Source: Elusimicrobiota bacterium (GTDB taxonomy: Bacteria > Elusimicrobiota > Elusimicrobia > Elusimicrobiales > Elusimicrobiaceae). From it: a stretch of DNA of 64,000 nt. This document shows, piece after piece, positions 17,710-27,033 of the stretch. The DNA is taken from assembly GCA_023398295.1 (NCBI GenBank), contig JAEWSL010000013.1, forward strand, positions 1 through 64,000, read 5' to 3'. The position numbers and the translations under genes are program-made. The stretch's first letter is position 1; the number at the start of each line of letters is the position of its first letter. The notes beneath the pieces were generated by a model that saw only the letters and a list, made by a program, of their open reading frames with translations, did not search any database and had not been told where the DNA came from.

Positions 17710-19962
17710 ATGAAACAGAAATTTTTTATTAAAGGCATGCACTGCGTGGCCTGCGCCAACGCGGTGGAAGGCGCTGTGCGCAAAGTTAAAGACGTACGCA
17801 ATGTGGATATTAACCTCTTTAAGGGAATAATGTTTGTCACCCACGACGGCAACCGTCCAATTTCAGACGATATTACCGACGCCGTAAAAAACGCCGGTTA
17901 TATAGCGGCGGCAAGCTCCATGGAGGGCAACCAGGCCTCTTTGGGCGACGAGGAAAAAGAGGCCGCAAATCTTAAGCAAAGGGTGTATTCCTGTTCAATT
18001 CTTCTTTTGCCGCTTTTATATCTTTCTTTAGGCGATGTCTTCACCCTGCCGCTGCCTGATTTTATAAGCCCTTTTTCAAGCCCGAGAGTTTTTTCATTGC
18101 TGCAGTTCTTTTTGTGTCTGCCGATAATTTGGTGGAGCAGACACTATTTTGTAAACGGGTTAAGACGCATTTTGAAAGGCTCCCCCAATATGGACTCTTT
18201 GGTGGCTATAGCCTGCGCCTCAGCCATATTTTACGGCATATACATAGTCCTGCAAATACATCTTTCCTCTTCTTCGGCCGACGCGGCCAAATATACATCC
18301 GAGCTGTATTTTGACTCGGCCGCGGTAATACTCACCATAATCACGCTGGGCCGTTTTATAGAAGCGCGCGTTAAAATAGGCACTATGGATTCTTTTTCAA
18401 AACTGGTTTCGCTGGCCCCCAAAACAGCCGTCGTGGAAGTAGACGGCGAGGAAAGAGAAATCCTTGCCGAAAACGTGCAAAAAGACGATATCGTCGTAAT
18501 CCGCGCAGGAGCATACCTGCCCGTAGACGGCATCGTGGTAAGCGGCTACGGCGTTTTGGACGAGTCCCTGGTAACCGGCGAAAGCCTGCCCGCAACAAAA
18601 ACAGAAGGGCAAAGAGTAATTTCCGCCTCGGTAAACAAAGACGGTTTCTTTAAATACCGCGCGACCAGAGTTGGACAGGATACCACTATATCTCAGGTTA
18701 TCCATTTGGTTGAAGAGGCCAGCTCCACCAAAGCCCCCATTGGACGCATGGCCGATAAAATAAGCAGGTTTTTTGTACCTTCCGTAATAATAATAGCGGC
18801 CTTAACTTTTGTCACGTGGCTTATAATGGGCAAAGGAATGGATTACGCCATTTACAGCGCAGTGGCCGTGCTTATAATATCCTGCCCTTGCGCGCTGGGG
18901 CTTGCCACGCCTGCCGCAATTATGACAGCTATTGATAAATCCGCCAAGATGGGCGTAATGATTAAATCTGCGGAATATCTGGAAGCGGCGGGCAGAGTGG
19001 ACACCGTCGTGCTTGATAAAACCGGCACTGTTACCGAAGGCAAATACGAAGTGCTTGATATTATTACCGCCGAAAGCATCTCCCAAGGCTCTCTGCTGGA
19101 GGTGGCGGTTTCCATAGAAAATTTATCTTCCCACCCGTTTGCGCAGACAATAATGGAATACGCCAAAAAAGAAAAACTGGACCCGCTGCCTATTGACGAT
19201 TTCAAGACCGTGCCCGGCAAAGGCGTGGAGGGCAAGCTGCATAACCAGCAGATTTTGGCCGGAAACCTTAAGATGATGCGGGAACGTAAAATAGATTTGC
19301 AGGGCTTTGACGAGGAGTTTTTTGTGCAGGAAGAAGGCAAAAGCATAGTTTATTTTGTCAGAAATAATTTCCTGCTGGGCATAATAAGTCTTGCCGATAA
19401 AATAAAAAGTTCCAGCGCTTTGGCTATCATGGCCATGCACGATATGGGCATAAATACTATTATGCTCAGCGGGGATAATAAAGCCATAACCTCCGCCGTG
19501 CAAAAGCAGGTCGGCATTAAAGAAGCCCTGGCAGAAGTTCTGCCCCAGGACAAAGAACGCGAAATACGCAGTCTCCAGCGGGACGGACATATCGTGTGCA
19601 TGATAGGCGACGGCATCAACGACGCTCCCGCCCTGGCCCGCGCCGATTTAAGCATTTCAATATCCTCCGGCTCGGATATCGCAACCGAAACGGCTAATAT
19701 AATTTTAATGAAAGACGATCTTATTTACGCCGCAAATATTTTGGAACTGGGCAGAGCAACTTTGAAAAATATAAAACAAAATCTGTTTTGGGCGTTTATC
19801 TATAATACCATCGGAATACCGGTGGCGGCCGGCCTTTTCTACGGGATTTTAAGCTGGAAGTTAAGCCCTACGCTTGCTGCGGCCGCTATGAGCTTAAGCT
19901 CTATTTCCGTCTTATTTAATTCTTTACAGTTAAAGAGTTTCCGCCCGAAAAACATTTTTTAG
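17710..19962 (+). CDS. copA: Copper-type P1B ATPase
   Basis: This 750-residue heavy-metal-exporting ATPase has one N-terminal HMA domain with the metal site GMHCVACA (residues 9-16). The membrane metal site is CPC (Cys392-Pro-Cys394, in ISCPCALGLATPAA) and the phosphorylated aspartate is Asp436 in DKTGTVTEG. HPF in SSHPFAQT and GDGINDAPALARADL complete the set. The CPC site and the last helices (YNTIGIPVAAG; MSLSSISVLFNSL) fit the Cu(I) exporter subgroup better than Zn/Cd exporters. It is followed by nadE after 12 bases. A GC-rich dyad upstream could be a regulatory site. No copper chaperone or CsoR/CueR-type regulator is visible nearby. Confidence 0.94.
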   Translation: MKQKFFIKGMHCVACANAVEGAVRKVKDVRNVDINLFKGIMFVTHDGNRPISDDITDAVKNAGYIAAASSMEGNQASLGDEEKEAANLKQRVYSCSILLLPLLYLSLGDVFTLPLPDFISPFSSPRVFSLLQFFLCLPIIWWSRHYFVNGLRRILKGSPNMDSLVAIACASAIFYGIYIVLQIHLSSSSADAAKYTSELYFDSAAVILTIITLGRFIEARVKIGTMDSFSKLVSLAPKTAVVEVDGEEREILAENVQKDDIVVIRAGAYLPVDGIVVSGYGVLDESLVTGESLPATKTEGQRVISASVNKDGFFKYRATRVGQDTTISQVIHLVEEASSTKAPIGRMADKISRFFVPSVIIIAALTFVTWLIMGKGMDYAIYSAVAVLIISCPCALGLATPAAIMTAIDKSAKMGVMIKSAEYLEAAGRVDTVVLDKTGTVTEGKYEVLDIITAESISQGSLLEVAVSIENLSSHPFAQTIMEYAKKEKLDPLPIDDFKTVPGKGVEGKLHNQQILAGNLKMMRERKIDLQGFDEEFFVQEEGKSIVYFVRNNFLLGIISLADKIKSSSALAIMAMHDMGINTIMLSGDNKAITSAVQKQVGIKEALAEVLPQDKEREIRSLQRDGHIVCMIGDGINDAPALARADLSISISSGSDIATETANIILMKDDLIYAANILELGRATLKNIKQNLFWAFIYNTIGIPVAAGLFYGILSWKLSPTLAAAAMSLSSISVLFNSLQLKSFRPKNIF

Positions 19963-19974
19963 GCTTGCAACGCT

Positions 19975-21900
19975 ATGAAAAATTACGGTTATGTAAAAAT
20001 CGCCTCCGTTTCCCCATTGGCGCAGGTCGCGGACACGGACTTTAACGCAAAACAAATAACGGCTCTTTGCGCAAAACTAGCAAGGCAAAAAGTCTGCGCT
20101 GCGGTTATGCCGGAGCTTTCTTTGAGCGGCTACACCTGCGGCGACTTGTTTTTACAGCCGCTGCTTCTTAAGAACGCGTTAAAAGCCCTTTCGCTGATAC
20201 TTAAAAAAACTAAAAATTACCAAATGCTTATAGCTCTGGGCCTGCCTTTGGAGCTAAATCCTTATGTCTTAAACTGCGCCGTAGTTTGCGCAAAAGGCGA
20301 AATCTTAGCCGTAATACCCAAAACATATCTGCCAAATAACCGAGAGTTTTACGAAAAACGCTGGTTTACCAGCGCAGAAGACGTAAAACAAAAAGAAATT
20401 GAGATACTGGGCAAAAAAGTCCCCCTTGCAACCCGCGTCGTTTTTAAGACGGGGGAAGCTTATATCGCCGTTGAAATTTGCGAGGACCTTTGGTCCCCCC
20501 TGCCGCCCAGCAATTTCGCGGCCTTAAACGGGGCGGATATTATTTTTAATCTCTCGGCTTCAAACGAACTCGCCGGCAAAAATAAAAGACTGCGCAGACT
20601 TATAAGCGCGCAAAGCGCGCGCTGCCTTTGCGCCTACGCTTACGCCTCGTCGGGCACGGGGGAATCTTCCACAGACGCCGTTTTCAGCGGGAACGCTCTT
20701 ATTTACGAAAACGGCCGCCTGCTTGCCGCGGCCCCGCGTTTTGTCGCGCAGGATAAAATCGCAATAACGGAAATTGACGTTGACCTAATAAGAAATATGC
20801 GGCTTAAAAATTCCTCCTTCAAAGATTGCGCCGTTAAATTCAAAACAGAAAATTTCCTCTTTATTGACGCAAAAATAAATCCTAAAAATTTTACTTCCTT
20901 TGAGCGCCCCCTGAACGCTTTGCCTTTTGTGCCGCAGGGCAAACATACAGACAAAGCTTTTGAGGAAATACTTTCCATACAAACGTGCGCGCTTATGCAA
21001 AGAATTAAAGCCGCTTCTGCAAAAACCGTCGTTTTGGGCGTATCGGGCGGGCTGGACTCGGCTTTGGCTTTGCTTGTCTGCGCGCGCGCTTTTGACGCCT
21101 TAAAAATACCGCGCAAAAATATTCTGGCCGTCACAATGCCCTGCTTTGGCACCACTGCGCGCACTTATAAAAACGCCGTTAATCTTATAAAAAGCACGCG
21201 CGCAAAGCTGGAAGAAATAAAAATTTCAAAAGCTGTCCTGCAGCATTTCAAAGATATAAAACACGACGCAAAAACGCGCGACTGCGTTTACGAAAACGCC
21301 CAGGCCAGGGAGCGCACTCAAATTCTTATGTCGCTTGCCAACAAACACGGCGGGATTGTTATAGGCACGGGCGATTTATCGGAATTGGCTTTGGGCTGGG
21401 CCACTTATAACGGGGACCATATGTCAATGTACGGCGTAAACGCGGGAGTGGCAAAAACTTTGGCGCGCGCGCTGATAAATTATCAGGCGCAAACTTCCGA
21501 AGATAAAAATCTTGCGCAAACGCTTAAAGATATCCTAAACACTCCCGTAAGCCCCGAACTTTTGCCCCCGTCAAAAAAAGCCAGTTGCGCGACGGAGGAT
21601 ATTTTGGGGCCTTACGAGCTGCACGATTTCTTTCTCTATAATTTTCTATATAGCGGCTTTGCTCCTAAAAAAATATATAAGCTTGCCCTGCTTGCCTTCC
21701 GCGGAGTTTACGATAAAGAGCAAATAAAAAAATGCCTGTTTATCTTTTTCAAAAGATTTTTCGCGCAGCAGTTCAAACGCTCCTGCCTGCCCGACGGGCC
21801 AAAAGTTACGGAAGTTTCTTTAAGCCCCAGAGCCGACCTTAAAATGCCCAGCGACGCCCAAAGTTCCCTTTGGCTTAAAGAAATTGAGGAGATAAAATGA
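19975..21900 (+). CDS. nadE: Glutamine-dependent NAD+ synthetase
   Basis: This is the final step of NAD synthesis, amidating deaminido-NAD with ammonia from glutamine. The 641-residue two-domain protein has an N-terminal nitrilase-type glutaminase with Glu in MPELSLSGYTCGDL, Lys in PKTYLPNNREFYEKRW and Cys in VEICEDLW. The C-terminal ATP-pyrophosphatase domain carries the P-loop GVSGGLDSALAL and GTGDLSELALGW. It is the long TB-NadE type that carries its own ammonia tunnel. It lies between copA and an AI-2E family transporter, with which it overlaps by 4 bases (ATGA). Confidence 0.96.
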   Translation: MKNYGYVKIASVSPLAQVADTDFNAKQITALCAKLARQKVCAAVMPELSLSGYTCGDLFLQPLLLKNALKALSLILKKTKNYQMLIALGLPLELNPYVLNCAVVCAKGEILAVIPKTYLPNNREFYEKRWFTSAEDVKQKEIEILGKKVPLATRVVFKTGEAYIAVEICEDLWSPLPPSNFAALNGADIIFNLSASNELAGKNKRLRRLISAQSARCLCAYAYASSGTGESSTDAVFSGNALIYENGRLLAAAPRFVAQDKIAITEIDVDLIRNMRLKNSSFKDCAVKFKTENFLFIDAKINPKNFTSFERPLNALPFVPQGKHTDKAFEEILSIQTCALMQRIKAASAKTVVLGVSGGLDSALALLVCARAFDALKIPRKNILAVTMPCFGTTARTYKNAVNLIKSTRAKLEEIKISKAVLQHFKDIKHDAKTRDCVYENAQARERTQILMSLANKHGGIVIGTGDLSELALGWATYNGDHMSMYGVNAGVAKTLARALINYQAQTSEDKNLAQTLKDILNTPVSPELLPPSKKASCATEDILGPYELHDFFLYNFLYSGFAPKKIYKLALLAFRGVYDKEQIKKCLFIFFKRFFAQQFKRSCLPDGPKVTEVSLSPRADLKMPSDAQSSLWLKEIEEIK

Positions 21901-22913
21901 CCTGTAAAAAAATCCCCGTTTCCCAATATATACCGTTGATAAACACCTGCCAGATAATCCTGGCCGGCACGGCGCTTACCGCCCTTCTCGTTTACACAAA
22001 AACGGTAGTTATGCCTTTTGTGATAGCCCTTTTCATTTCCATGGTATGCAATACGGCCGCCACGTGGATGAAAGAAAAATGGGGGCTGCCGCACGTCTTA
22101 GGATTAATTTTTACCGTATTGCTTTTTTTAACTTTTATACTGCTTTCCGCATTGTTTGTGGGAAGTTCGGTTGAAAATTTTATCCTCGGAGCCGACGCCT
22201 ACGGCCAAAAACTTTCTTATGCCGTAGATACCATTCTTGCAAAAACGGCGCACTTCGGCCTGCATATAGACAGCAACCTTATAAACCAATATATTGATAA
22301 AATCCCCGTCTTTAATCTGGTGCGCACGATGGGCAGCAATCTGTTTTCCTTCTTTACCACCACTTCGCTTGTTTTCCTTTTTGTTATCTTTCTTTTTATG
22401 GGAACGGCAAAAGAAAAAACAAACCTCACAAACAATATTGAAAAGCAAATTTCATACTATCTGATTGTTAAAATTCTTGTTTCTCTGCTGGCGGGCGTTT
22501 TAGTGTGGATAGTTTTAGCCTCCATTAAAACCGAGCTCGCGCTTATGCTGGCGTTTCTTACTTTCGTCTTAAATTTCATACCAAATATAGGCCCTTTTAT
22601 AGCAACCGCGCTGCCGCTGCCCGTGTTGTTTCTGCAATACGGTTTTGACTGGCATATATTTTTAGCCCTTTTTTTGCTGACCGCGGTGCATTTTATAGTG
22701 GGCAATATTTTGGAAACAAAGTGGCTGGGCAAGGGTATGGATTTAAGCCCCGTGGTCGTAATCGCAAGCTTAATCTTTTGGGCGCTTGTCTGGGGCGTTA
22801 TGGGCGCGCTTTTGGCAGTACCCTTAACCTCTATACTAAAAATGCTGCTTGAGCAGAGCGAGCCTACAAAACCCCTTGCCGCCATACTGGCGGGCAAACT
22901 GCCTTTTAAGTAA
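21897..22913 (+). CDS. AI-2E family transporter (PerM/TqsA type)
   Basis: This 338-residue integral membrane protein has about eight hydrophobic segments. Family features include a pair of N-terminal helices, an extracytoplasmic helical region (residues about 80-150) and the signature FLTFVLNFIPNIGPFIATALPLP near residue 220. The C-terminal segment is VVVIASLIFWALVWGVMGALLAVPLT. Members export or import diverse small molecules, autoinducer-2 in TqsA or Na+/Li+ in others; the substrate here is unknown. The start overlaps the nadE stop and rsmE follows 5 bases after the stop, so it is part of the copA-nadE-rsmE-mtaB run. Confidence 0.9.
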   Translation: MTCKKIPVSQYIPLINTCQIILAGTALTALLVYTKTVVMPFVIALFISMVCNTAATWMKEKWGLPHVLGLIFTVLLFLTFILLSALFVGSSVENFILGADAYGQKLSYAVDTILAKTAHFGLHIDSNLINQYIDKIPVFNLVRTMGSNLFSFFTTTSLVFLFVIFLFMGTAKEKTNLTNNIEKQISYYLIVKILVSLLAGVLVWIVLASIKTELALMLAFLTFVLNFIPNIGPFIATALPLPVLFLQYGFDWHIFLALFLLTAVHFIVGNILETKWLGKGMDLSPVVVIASLIFWALVWGVMGALLAVPLTSILKMLLEQSEPTKPLAAILAGKLPFK

Positions 22914-22918
22914 TTTTT

Positions 22919-23620
22919 ATGCCTCAATATTTAGCGGAAATTAAAGATAATAATTTTGTCCTTGACGCGCAGGAAGCGCGCCACCTTAAAGTGGCGCGCG
23001 TGCGCGCGGGGGAGCAGATAAACCTCTTTAACGGCAAAGGCAAAAAGTACCTGGGCCTGCTGGAGAAAGCCGACGGCAAAGAAGCCTGCGGCAAAATTCT
23101 GGAAGAACTGCCCTGCATACTTCCCGCAAAAAAGATCACTTTATGCTTTTGCGCAATATCGCGGCCCGCAACCGAAGAGCTGCTTGATATGTGCGCGCAG
23201 GCCGGCGTATTTGCTTTGAGGCCCGTGATATCAAAACGCAGCGACGCGGAGCTGCTTAAAAAGTGGGATTCTAAAAAAGAACGCTGGCGGCAAATTTTAA
23301 CAGCCGCTGCAAAGCAATGCATGACGCCGACTATACCGCAGCTTTACCCGCCCTCTGCCCTTGGGCAAGCGCTAAAAGAGCATCAACCCAGCATTTTTTG
23401 CTATGAGCGGGAAGATAAACTGCAAATAACGCAGGCTCTTAAAGATTTCAAAGATATAAAAGAATTTGCCGTCTTTATCGGCCCCGAAGGCGGATTTACC
23501 GAAGAAGAAGCTGCCTTGGCCCTAAAATATAAAGCTGTATGCGCGGGCCTCGGCGTAAATATTCTGCGCGCGCAAACGGCGGCTTTGGCGGCGGTATGGG
23601 CGGGCTTGAATATAAAATGA
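22919..23620 (+). CDS. rsmE: 16S rRNA m3U1498 methyltransferase RsmE
   Basis: RsmE methylates N3 of U1498 in 16S rRNA using SAM. The 233-residue protein has an N-terminal PUA-like domain (AQEARHLKVARVRAGEQINLFNG) and a C-terminal SPOUT trefoil-knot domain. The knot motifs are VFIGPEGGFTEEEA and LGVNILRAQTAALAA. Length and motifs are typical. The stop overlaps the mtaB start (ATGA), so translation of the two modification enzymes is coupled. Confidence 0.94.
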   Translation: MPQYLAEIKDNNFVLDAQEARHLKVARVRAGEQINLFNGKGKKYLGLLEKADGKEACGKILEELPCILPAKKITLCFCAISRPATEELLDMCAQAGVFALRPVISKRSDAELLKKWDSKKERWRQILTAAAKQCMTPTIPQLYPPSALGQALKEHQPSIFCYEREDKLQITQALKDFKDIKEFAVFIGPEGGFTEEEAALALKYKAVCAGLGVNILRAQTAALAAVWAGLNIK

Positions 23621-24870
23621 AAATTTATATAAAAACTTTCGGCTGCCGCGTAAATCAGGTAGAAAGCGAAGCCCTGCTTGAAAACTGCCTTCAAAAAGGC
23701 TTTACGTCCGCAGACGATATTAAACAGGCTGATTTATGCCTGCTTAACACCTGCGCCGTCACCCACAGGGCCGAGCGCGACGCAAAAAAAGAAATCCGCA
23801 CAATTTTGCGGCAAAACCCGCGCGCAAAAATTATAATAACGGGCTGCTGCGCAAAGGTGCGAAAAGAAGCTCTTGAAAAAGAGTTCCCCTCGTTAAAAAT
23901 TATCCTCAAAGACGACGTAGCCTCTTTTTTATTTGGCAGAGAAATTGACTGGAGCGTCAAAGCCCACAGCGGCAAAACGCGCGCTTTTGTAAAAATACAA
24001 GACGGGTGTAATAATTTTTGCTCTTACTGCATAGTGCCTTTTGCGCGGCCGATAAAAACTTCAAAGCCAAAAGAAATTGTTCTTGAAGAAATCCAAAACC
24101 TTATAAAAAACGGATATCGCGAAATTGTGCTAAGCGGCATAAATATAGGCAATTATCTATGCCCGAAAAGCGGGGCAAATCTGGCCGTTTTGCTTAGCGA
24201 AATCTGCGCGCTTGAGGGTAATTTTCGCATAAGATTTTCCTCCATTGAGCTTAACACTATAACCGATGATTTACTTGAGGCCGCGCAAACCGCGGGCAAA
24301 AAATTCTGCCCGTATCTGCATATCCCTTTGCAAAGCGGAAGCTCAAAAGTATTAAAGGAAATGAACCGCAAATACGACGCGCCGCAGTATATAAAAAGGC
24401 TAAAAGAAATAAAAGATAGCATTAAAGAGATAGCTTTTTTTACCGACGTTATAGCAGGGTTCCCTACTGAAACTGAGCAAGATTTTAAGCAGACTTTAGC
24501 TTTAATAGAGCAGGTTAAATTTGCCGGTTTACACGTTTTCAGTTATTCTAAAAGAGAGGGCACCTCCGCCGCTTTAATGAAGCAATTGCCCTCCTCAGTA
24601 ATAAAAGAGCGCAGTATAATTTTACATAGCCTTGATAAAAAACTGCGGCAGGATTTTGCCCTTTCGCTAAAAGGCCAAAAACAGGATTTTCTGGCGGAAG
24701 AATATGTGCCCTCCAAAAAAGTTTTAAGCGGCGTTTTAGCAAATTTTGCGCGCGCGGAAATTGCCTGCCTTGAGCAACAAAAAACCCCTTGCGGGGTTTT
24801 TGAAGTTGAAATTACGGACGCAAAAGACGGCGTTTGCCTGGCAAAGAGAACCGCCGGAAGAGTCTGCTGA
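23617..24870 (+). CDS. mtaB: tRNA ms2t6A methylthiotransferase MtaB
   Basis: This MiaB-family radical-SAM enzyme adds a 2-methylthio group to t6A37 in tRNA. I set the start at the ATG of 23617 (MKIYIKTFGCRVNQVE), which overlaps the rsmE stop and matches the family N-terminus; an upstream in-frame start at 23539 would only add residues encoded inside rsmE. The first cluster cysteines are in TFGCRVNQ, LLNTCAVT and IITGCCAK. The radical-SAM motif is C-x3-C-x2-C in DGCNNFCSYCIVPFARP. The Cys pattern and GCRVNQVES favour MtaB over MiaB/RimO. It converges with dnaJ, the stops being 3 bases apart. Confidence 0.92.
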   Translation: MKIYIKTFGCRVNQVESEALLENCLQKGFTSADDIKQADLCLLNTCAVTHRAERDAKKEIRTILRQNPRAKIIITGCCAKVRKEALEKEFPSLKIILKDDVASFLFGREIDWSVKAHSGKTRAFVKIQDGCNNFCSYCIVPFARPIKTSKPKEIVLEEIQNLIKNGYREIVLSGINIGNYLCPKSGANLAVLLSEICALEGNFRIRFSSIELNTITDDLLEAAQTAGKKFCPYLHIPLQSGSSKVLKEMNRKYDAPQYIKRLKEIKDSIKEIAFFTDVIAGFPTETEQDFKQTLALIEQVKFAGLHVFSYSKREGTSAALMKQLPSSVIKERSIILHSLDKKLRQDFALSLKGQKQDFLAEEYVPSKKVLSGVLANFARAEIACLEQQKTPCGVFEVEITDAKDGVCLAKRTAGRVC

Positions 24871-24873
24871 AAC

Positions 24874-26001
24874 TTATTTGAAAATCTTTTCAAAAAAGTT
24901 TTGCTCGCCGTTTAAGTCTTCCTTGGACAGTTCCTCTCCCAAAGATTTTATAAGTTCTTTTTGCTTTGCGCTCAACTTTTTGGGGATATCAATATTTAAG
25001 ACTACCTTAAGCGCGCCTTTCCTGCCCCTGCCGCCCAAAACGGGCATGCCCTGATTTGCGGAGATAACAACAGTGCCGTCTACGGAGCCCGCAGGAATAT
25101 CAATGCGCACGTCTTCCTTCACCAAATTTTGCACGGTAAAGCTGCCGCCTAAGACTGCGGAAGGATAGCTTATTTTCTTTTCCAAAATAAGATCGTCTGC
25201 TATACGCTTAAAAATATTGTGCGCTTTAACCTGCATTTCCAAAAACAAATCGCCAAAGCCGCCGTCGTTTGTGCCTATATCGCCGCCGTTGGCGACGCGT
25301 AAAGTAACGCCTTCTCTGACGCCAGCGGGTATTTTTACTTTTACGGAATTATTCCTGCGCGCTCTGCCCGTTCCTTTGCAAGCCCTGCAAGGGCGTTCAA
25401 CTATAGTGCCCTGCCCGCCGCATTCCGGACACGTCTGGCGCATGGAGAAAAACCCCTGGCTAAACTGCACAACGCCCGCGCCGCGGCACGTCGGACAGGT
25501 TTTAGAGCCGCTTCCTTCCTGCGCGCCCGAGCCTCCGCAGACTTCGCAGGTGTCAACGCGCAAATAATTTACTTCCCGCTCAACGCCGCTGTAAGCTTCC
25601 TCTAAAGTCAAATCAACTTCCTGCTTGATATCGTTGCCGCGCCGCGCCCTTTTGCGGCGCGAGGTTCCGCCAAAACTCCCGCCGAACATATCGCCGAAAA
25701 TGGAGCTTACCACATCTTCAAACCCGCCGAACCCGCCAAAGCCGCCCGCGCCGCTAAAGCCGCCGCCGGCTTGCACGCCTTCGGCGCCGTAGGTATCGTA
25801 AAGCTGTCTTTTGTGGGAGTCGGATAATACTTCAAAAGCTTCGTTTAACTGCTTAAATTTTTCCTCAGCTTCTTTGTTGCCCGGGTTTCTGTCGGGGTGG
25901 TACTTCATCGCCATGCGGCGGTAAGCGGTTTTTAATTCTGCCTCAGAGGCAGTGCTGCTTACACCTAAAACCGAATAATAATCTTCTTTATTTTTTGCCA
26001 T
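24874..26001 (-). CDS. dnaJ: Chaperone DnaJ (Hsp40)
   Basis: DnaJ delivers unfolded clients to DnaK and stimulates its ATPase. The 375-residue type-I protein has the J domain with HPD (KYHPDRNPG), a Gly/Phe-rich region (residues 77-100) and four zinc-finger repeats CxxCxGxG ([32 protein letters not shown]), then the C-terminal client domain. It is the last gene of the hrcA heat-shock cluster but is separated from dnaK by the Abi_2 gene and its promoter/hairpin. Only 15 bases separate the Abi stop and the dnaJ ATG. Its expression may therefore depend on read-through from dnaK, on the Abi promoter, or on both. Confidence 0.97.
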   Translation of the reverse strand: MAKNKEDYYSVLGVSSTASEAELKTAYRRMAMKYHPDRNPGNKEAEEKFKQLNEAFEVLSDSHKRQLYDTYGAEGVQAGGGFSGAGGFGGFGGFEDVVSSIFGDMFGGSFGGTSRRKRARRGNDIKQEVDLTLEEAYSGVEREVNYLRVDTCEVCGGSGAQEGSGSKTCPTCRGAGVVQFSQGFFSMRQTCPECGGQGTIVERPCRACKGTGRARRNNSVKVKIPAGVREGVTLRVANGGDIGTNDGGFGDLFLEMQVKAHNIFKRIADDLILEKKISYPSAVLGGSFTVQNLVKEDVRIDIPAGSVDGTVVISANQGMPVLGGRGRKGALKVVLNIDIPKKLSAKQKELIKSLGEELSKEDLNGEQNFFEKIFK

Positions 26002-26016
26002 AAGTTATTTTCTTCT

Positions 26017-26931
26017 TTATCTTTTCCAAAGTTCGCTTTTCTCCCAGCCTTCAAAAAGTCCTATGGCTTGAAGAAATTTCTCTCTGTAAGAACAATTAAA
26101 TTTATTTATCAAGTTCTCTATTTCTTTTTTCCATACGGAATTTTCAATATTATGTTTTCTTTGCATTTCTTTTATGCAAAAAAGGACGGGACCTATTCTC
26201 TTGGACATATTTTTTAAGAATTGCCAGTCGGAAAACAAATACGGATATATGCTCATTTCCCTATTCCATAAACGGGCGTTATGGGCGCAGATATTCCTTA
26301 CCAAAACAAAACTGTGTACCCAGGTTTTATATGCTCTTATTGTCAAACCGCAGTCTTTTGAAATTTTGTCCTGTAAATCTAAAGATAAATCGGAATATAT
26401 TTTAGAAACAGCTCCAAAAGTCAATATTTCCGTTATTTTCCAAATCGGGAAACAATCTATATCTCCATATTTCTTTATATGATGTCTTACAAAAGTTTCT
26501 TTTTTATTTGTTTCTATGGCTTTGCAAAGCTCTTCTTCAACCGCTAAAAAGTCTTCTTTGTTGATAAAATTTTTTTCTTCATGTAAAGCAAAAGCCCCTT
26601 TCTCGGAGGCTATGATATGCGCAAATCTCGTTTTTACCGAAACTTCAATGTCATTTAGAGCTTTCCAAACCAAAAAACGTAAGTTTTTGTCAAAGATATA
26701 TAAATCTATAATATCGGATATTTTAAGGCCTTTTTGGTATTGATGAACTCGTTCTAAGTTATTGTTATTATCTCTTTTTTCAAAAAATAGAGTGTATCCG
26801 CTAAATTTATAGTAATTTACATTGCGCAAGAAAGATATTGCCTGTTCTCGGCTGTCTATAATAATTCCTCGTTCTTCCAGACGCGCAATTTGTTCCCCAT
26901 AAGTTAAAAAAGGTTTGTTATAATTTGCCAT
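26017..26931 (-). CDS. Abi_2 (AbiD/AbiF-type) HEPN abortive-infection protein
   Basis: This 304-residue protein matches the Abi_2 family: YNKPFLTYGEQIARLEERG, then the hallmark LRNVNYYKFSGY (residues 35-46), FDKNLRFLVW, and the HEPN nuclease motif R-x4-H at Arg212-His217 (RNICAHNARLW). The family includes lactococcal AbiD/AbiF phage-exclusion proteins and is considered a HEPN RNase toxin family related to the ancestry of Cas13. A second possible site, KTRFAH (residues 100-105), does not fit R-x4-H. Hand-counted G+C in two 60-base lines is 37% and 30%, against 58% in one dnaK line, suggesting transfer. It sits between dnaK and dnaJ, has its own consensus promoter, a hairpin leader and no clear Shine-Dalgarno. 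Confidence 0.88.
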   Translation of the reverse strand: MANYNKPFLTYGEQIARLEERGIIIDSREQAISFLRNVNYYKFSGYTLFFEKRDNNNNLERVHQYQKGLKISDIIDLYIFDKNLRFLVWKALNDIEVSVKTRFAHIIASEKGAFALHEEKNFINKEDFLAVEEELCKAIETNKKETFVRHHIKKYGDIDCFPIWKITEILTFGAVSKIYSDLSLDLQDKISKDCGLTIRAYKTWVHSFVLVRNICAHNARLWNREMSIYPYLFSDWQFLKNMSKRIGPVLFCIKEMQRKHNIENSVWKKEIENLINKFNCSYREKFLQAIGLFEGWEKSELWKR

Positions 26932-26939
26932 AAAAGGAA

Positions 26940-26990
26940 ACTAGCCACAAAATGAACAGCCTATAAGGCTGGACACGTGGCTAGTATGTT
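26940..26990 (-). ncRNA. Structured leader RNA upstream of the Abi_2 gene (abiF-RNA-like candidate)
   Basis: The predicted transcript from about 26990 contains a nested hairpin. The outer 9-bp stem (26940-26948 with 26977-26985, core CTAGCCAC/GTGGCTAG) encloses unpaired arms. Within them is an inner 5-bp stem (26957-26961 with 26967-26971, CAGCC/GGCTG) with loop TTATA in the RNA sense. The base of the outer stem ends only 8 bases from the Abi start codon, in the space where a ribosome site would be. An abiF RNA motif has been described upstream of AbiF genes. I propose this as a member by position and shape, not by alignment to the model. It may be a cis-acting leader or a processed trans-acting RNA antitoxin. 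Confidence 0.6.
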
Positions 26991-26996
26991 GATAAT

Positions 26997-27025
26997 AGTA
27001 TAGTAAAGATTTACCACAATGTCAA
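26997..27025 (-). promoter_or_regulatory. Consensus sigma-70 promoter for the Abi_2 leader RNA and gene
   Basis: On the minus strand TTGACA (27020-27025, perfect -35) and TATACT (26997-27002, 5 of 6) are separated by exactly 17 bases. The start point should fall near 26990, just before the nested hairpin. This is one of the best promoter matches in the window and it is independent of the CIRCE-controlled promoter. Confidence 0.8.
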
Positions 27026-27033
27026 TCCTTAAT

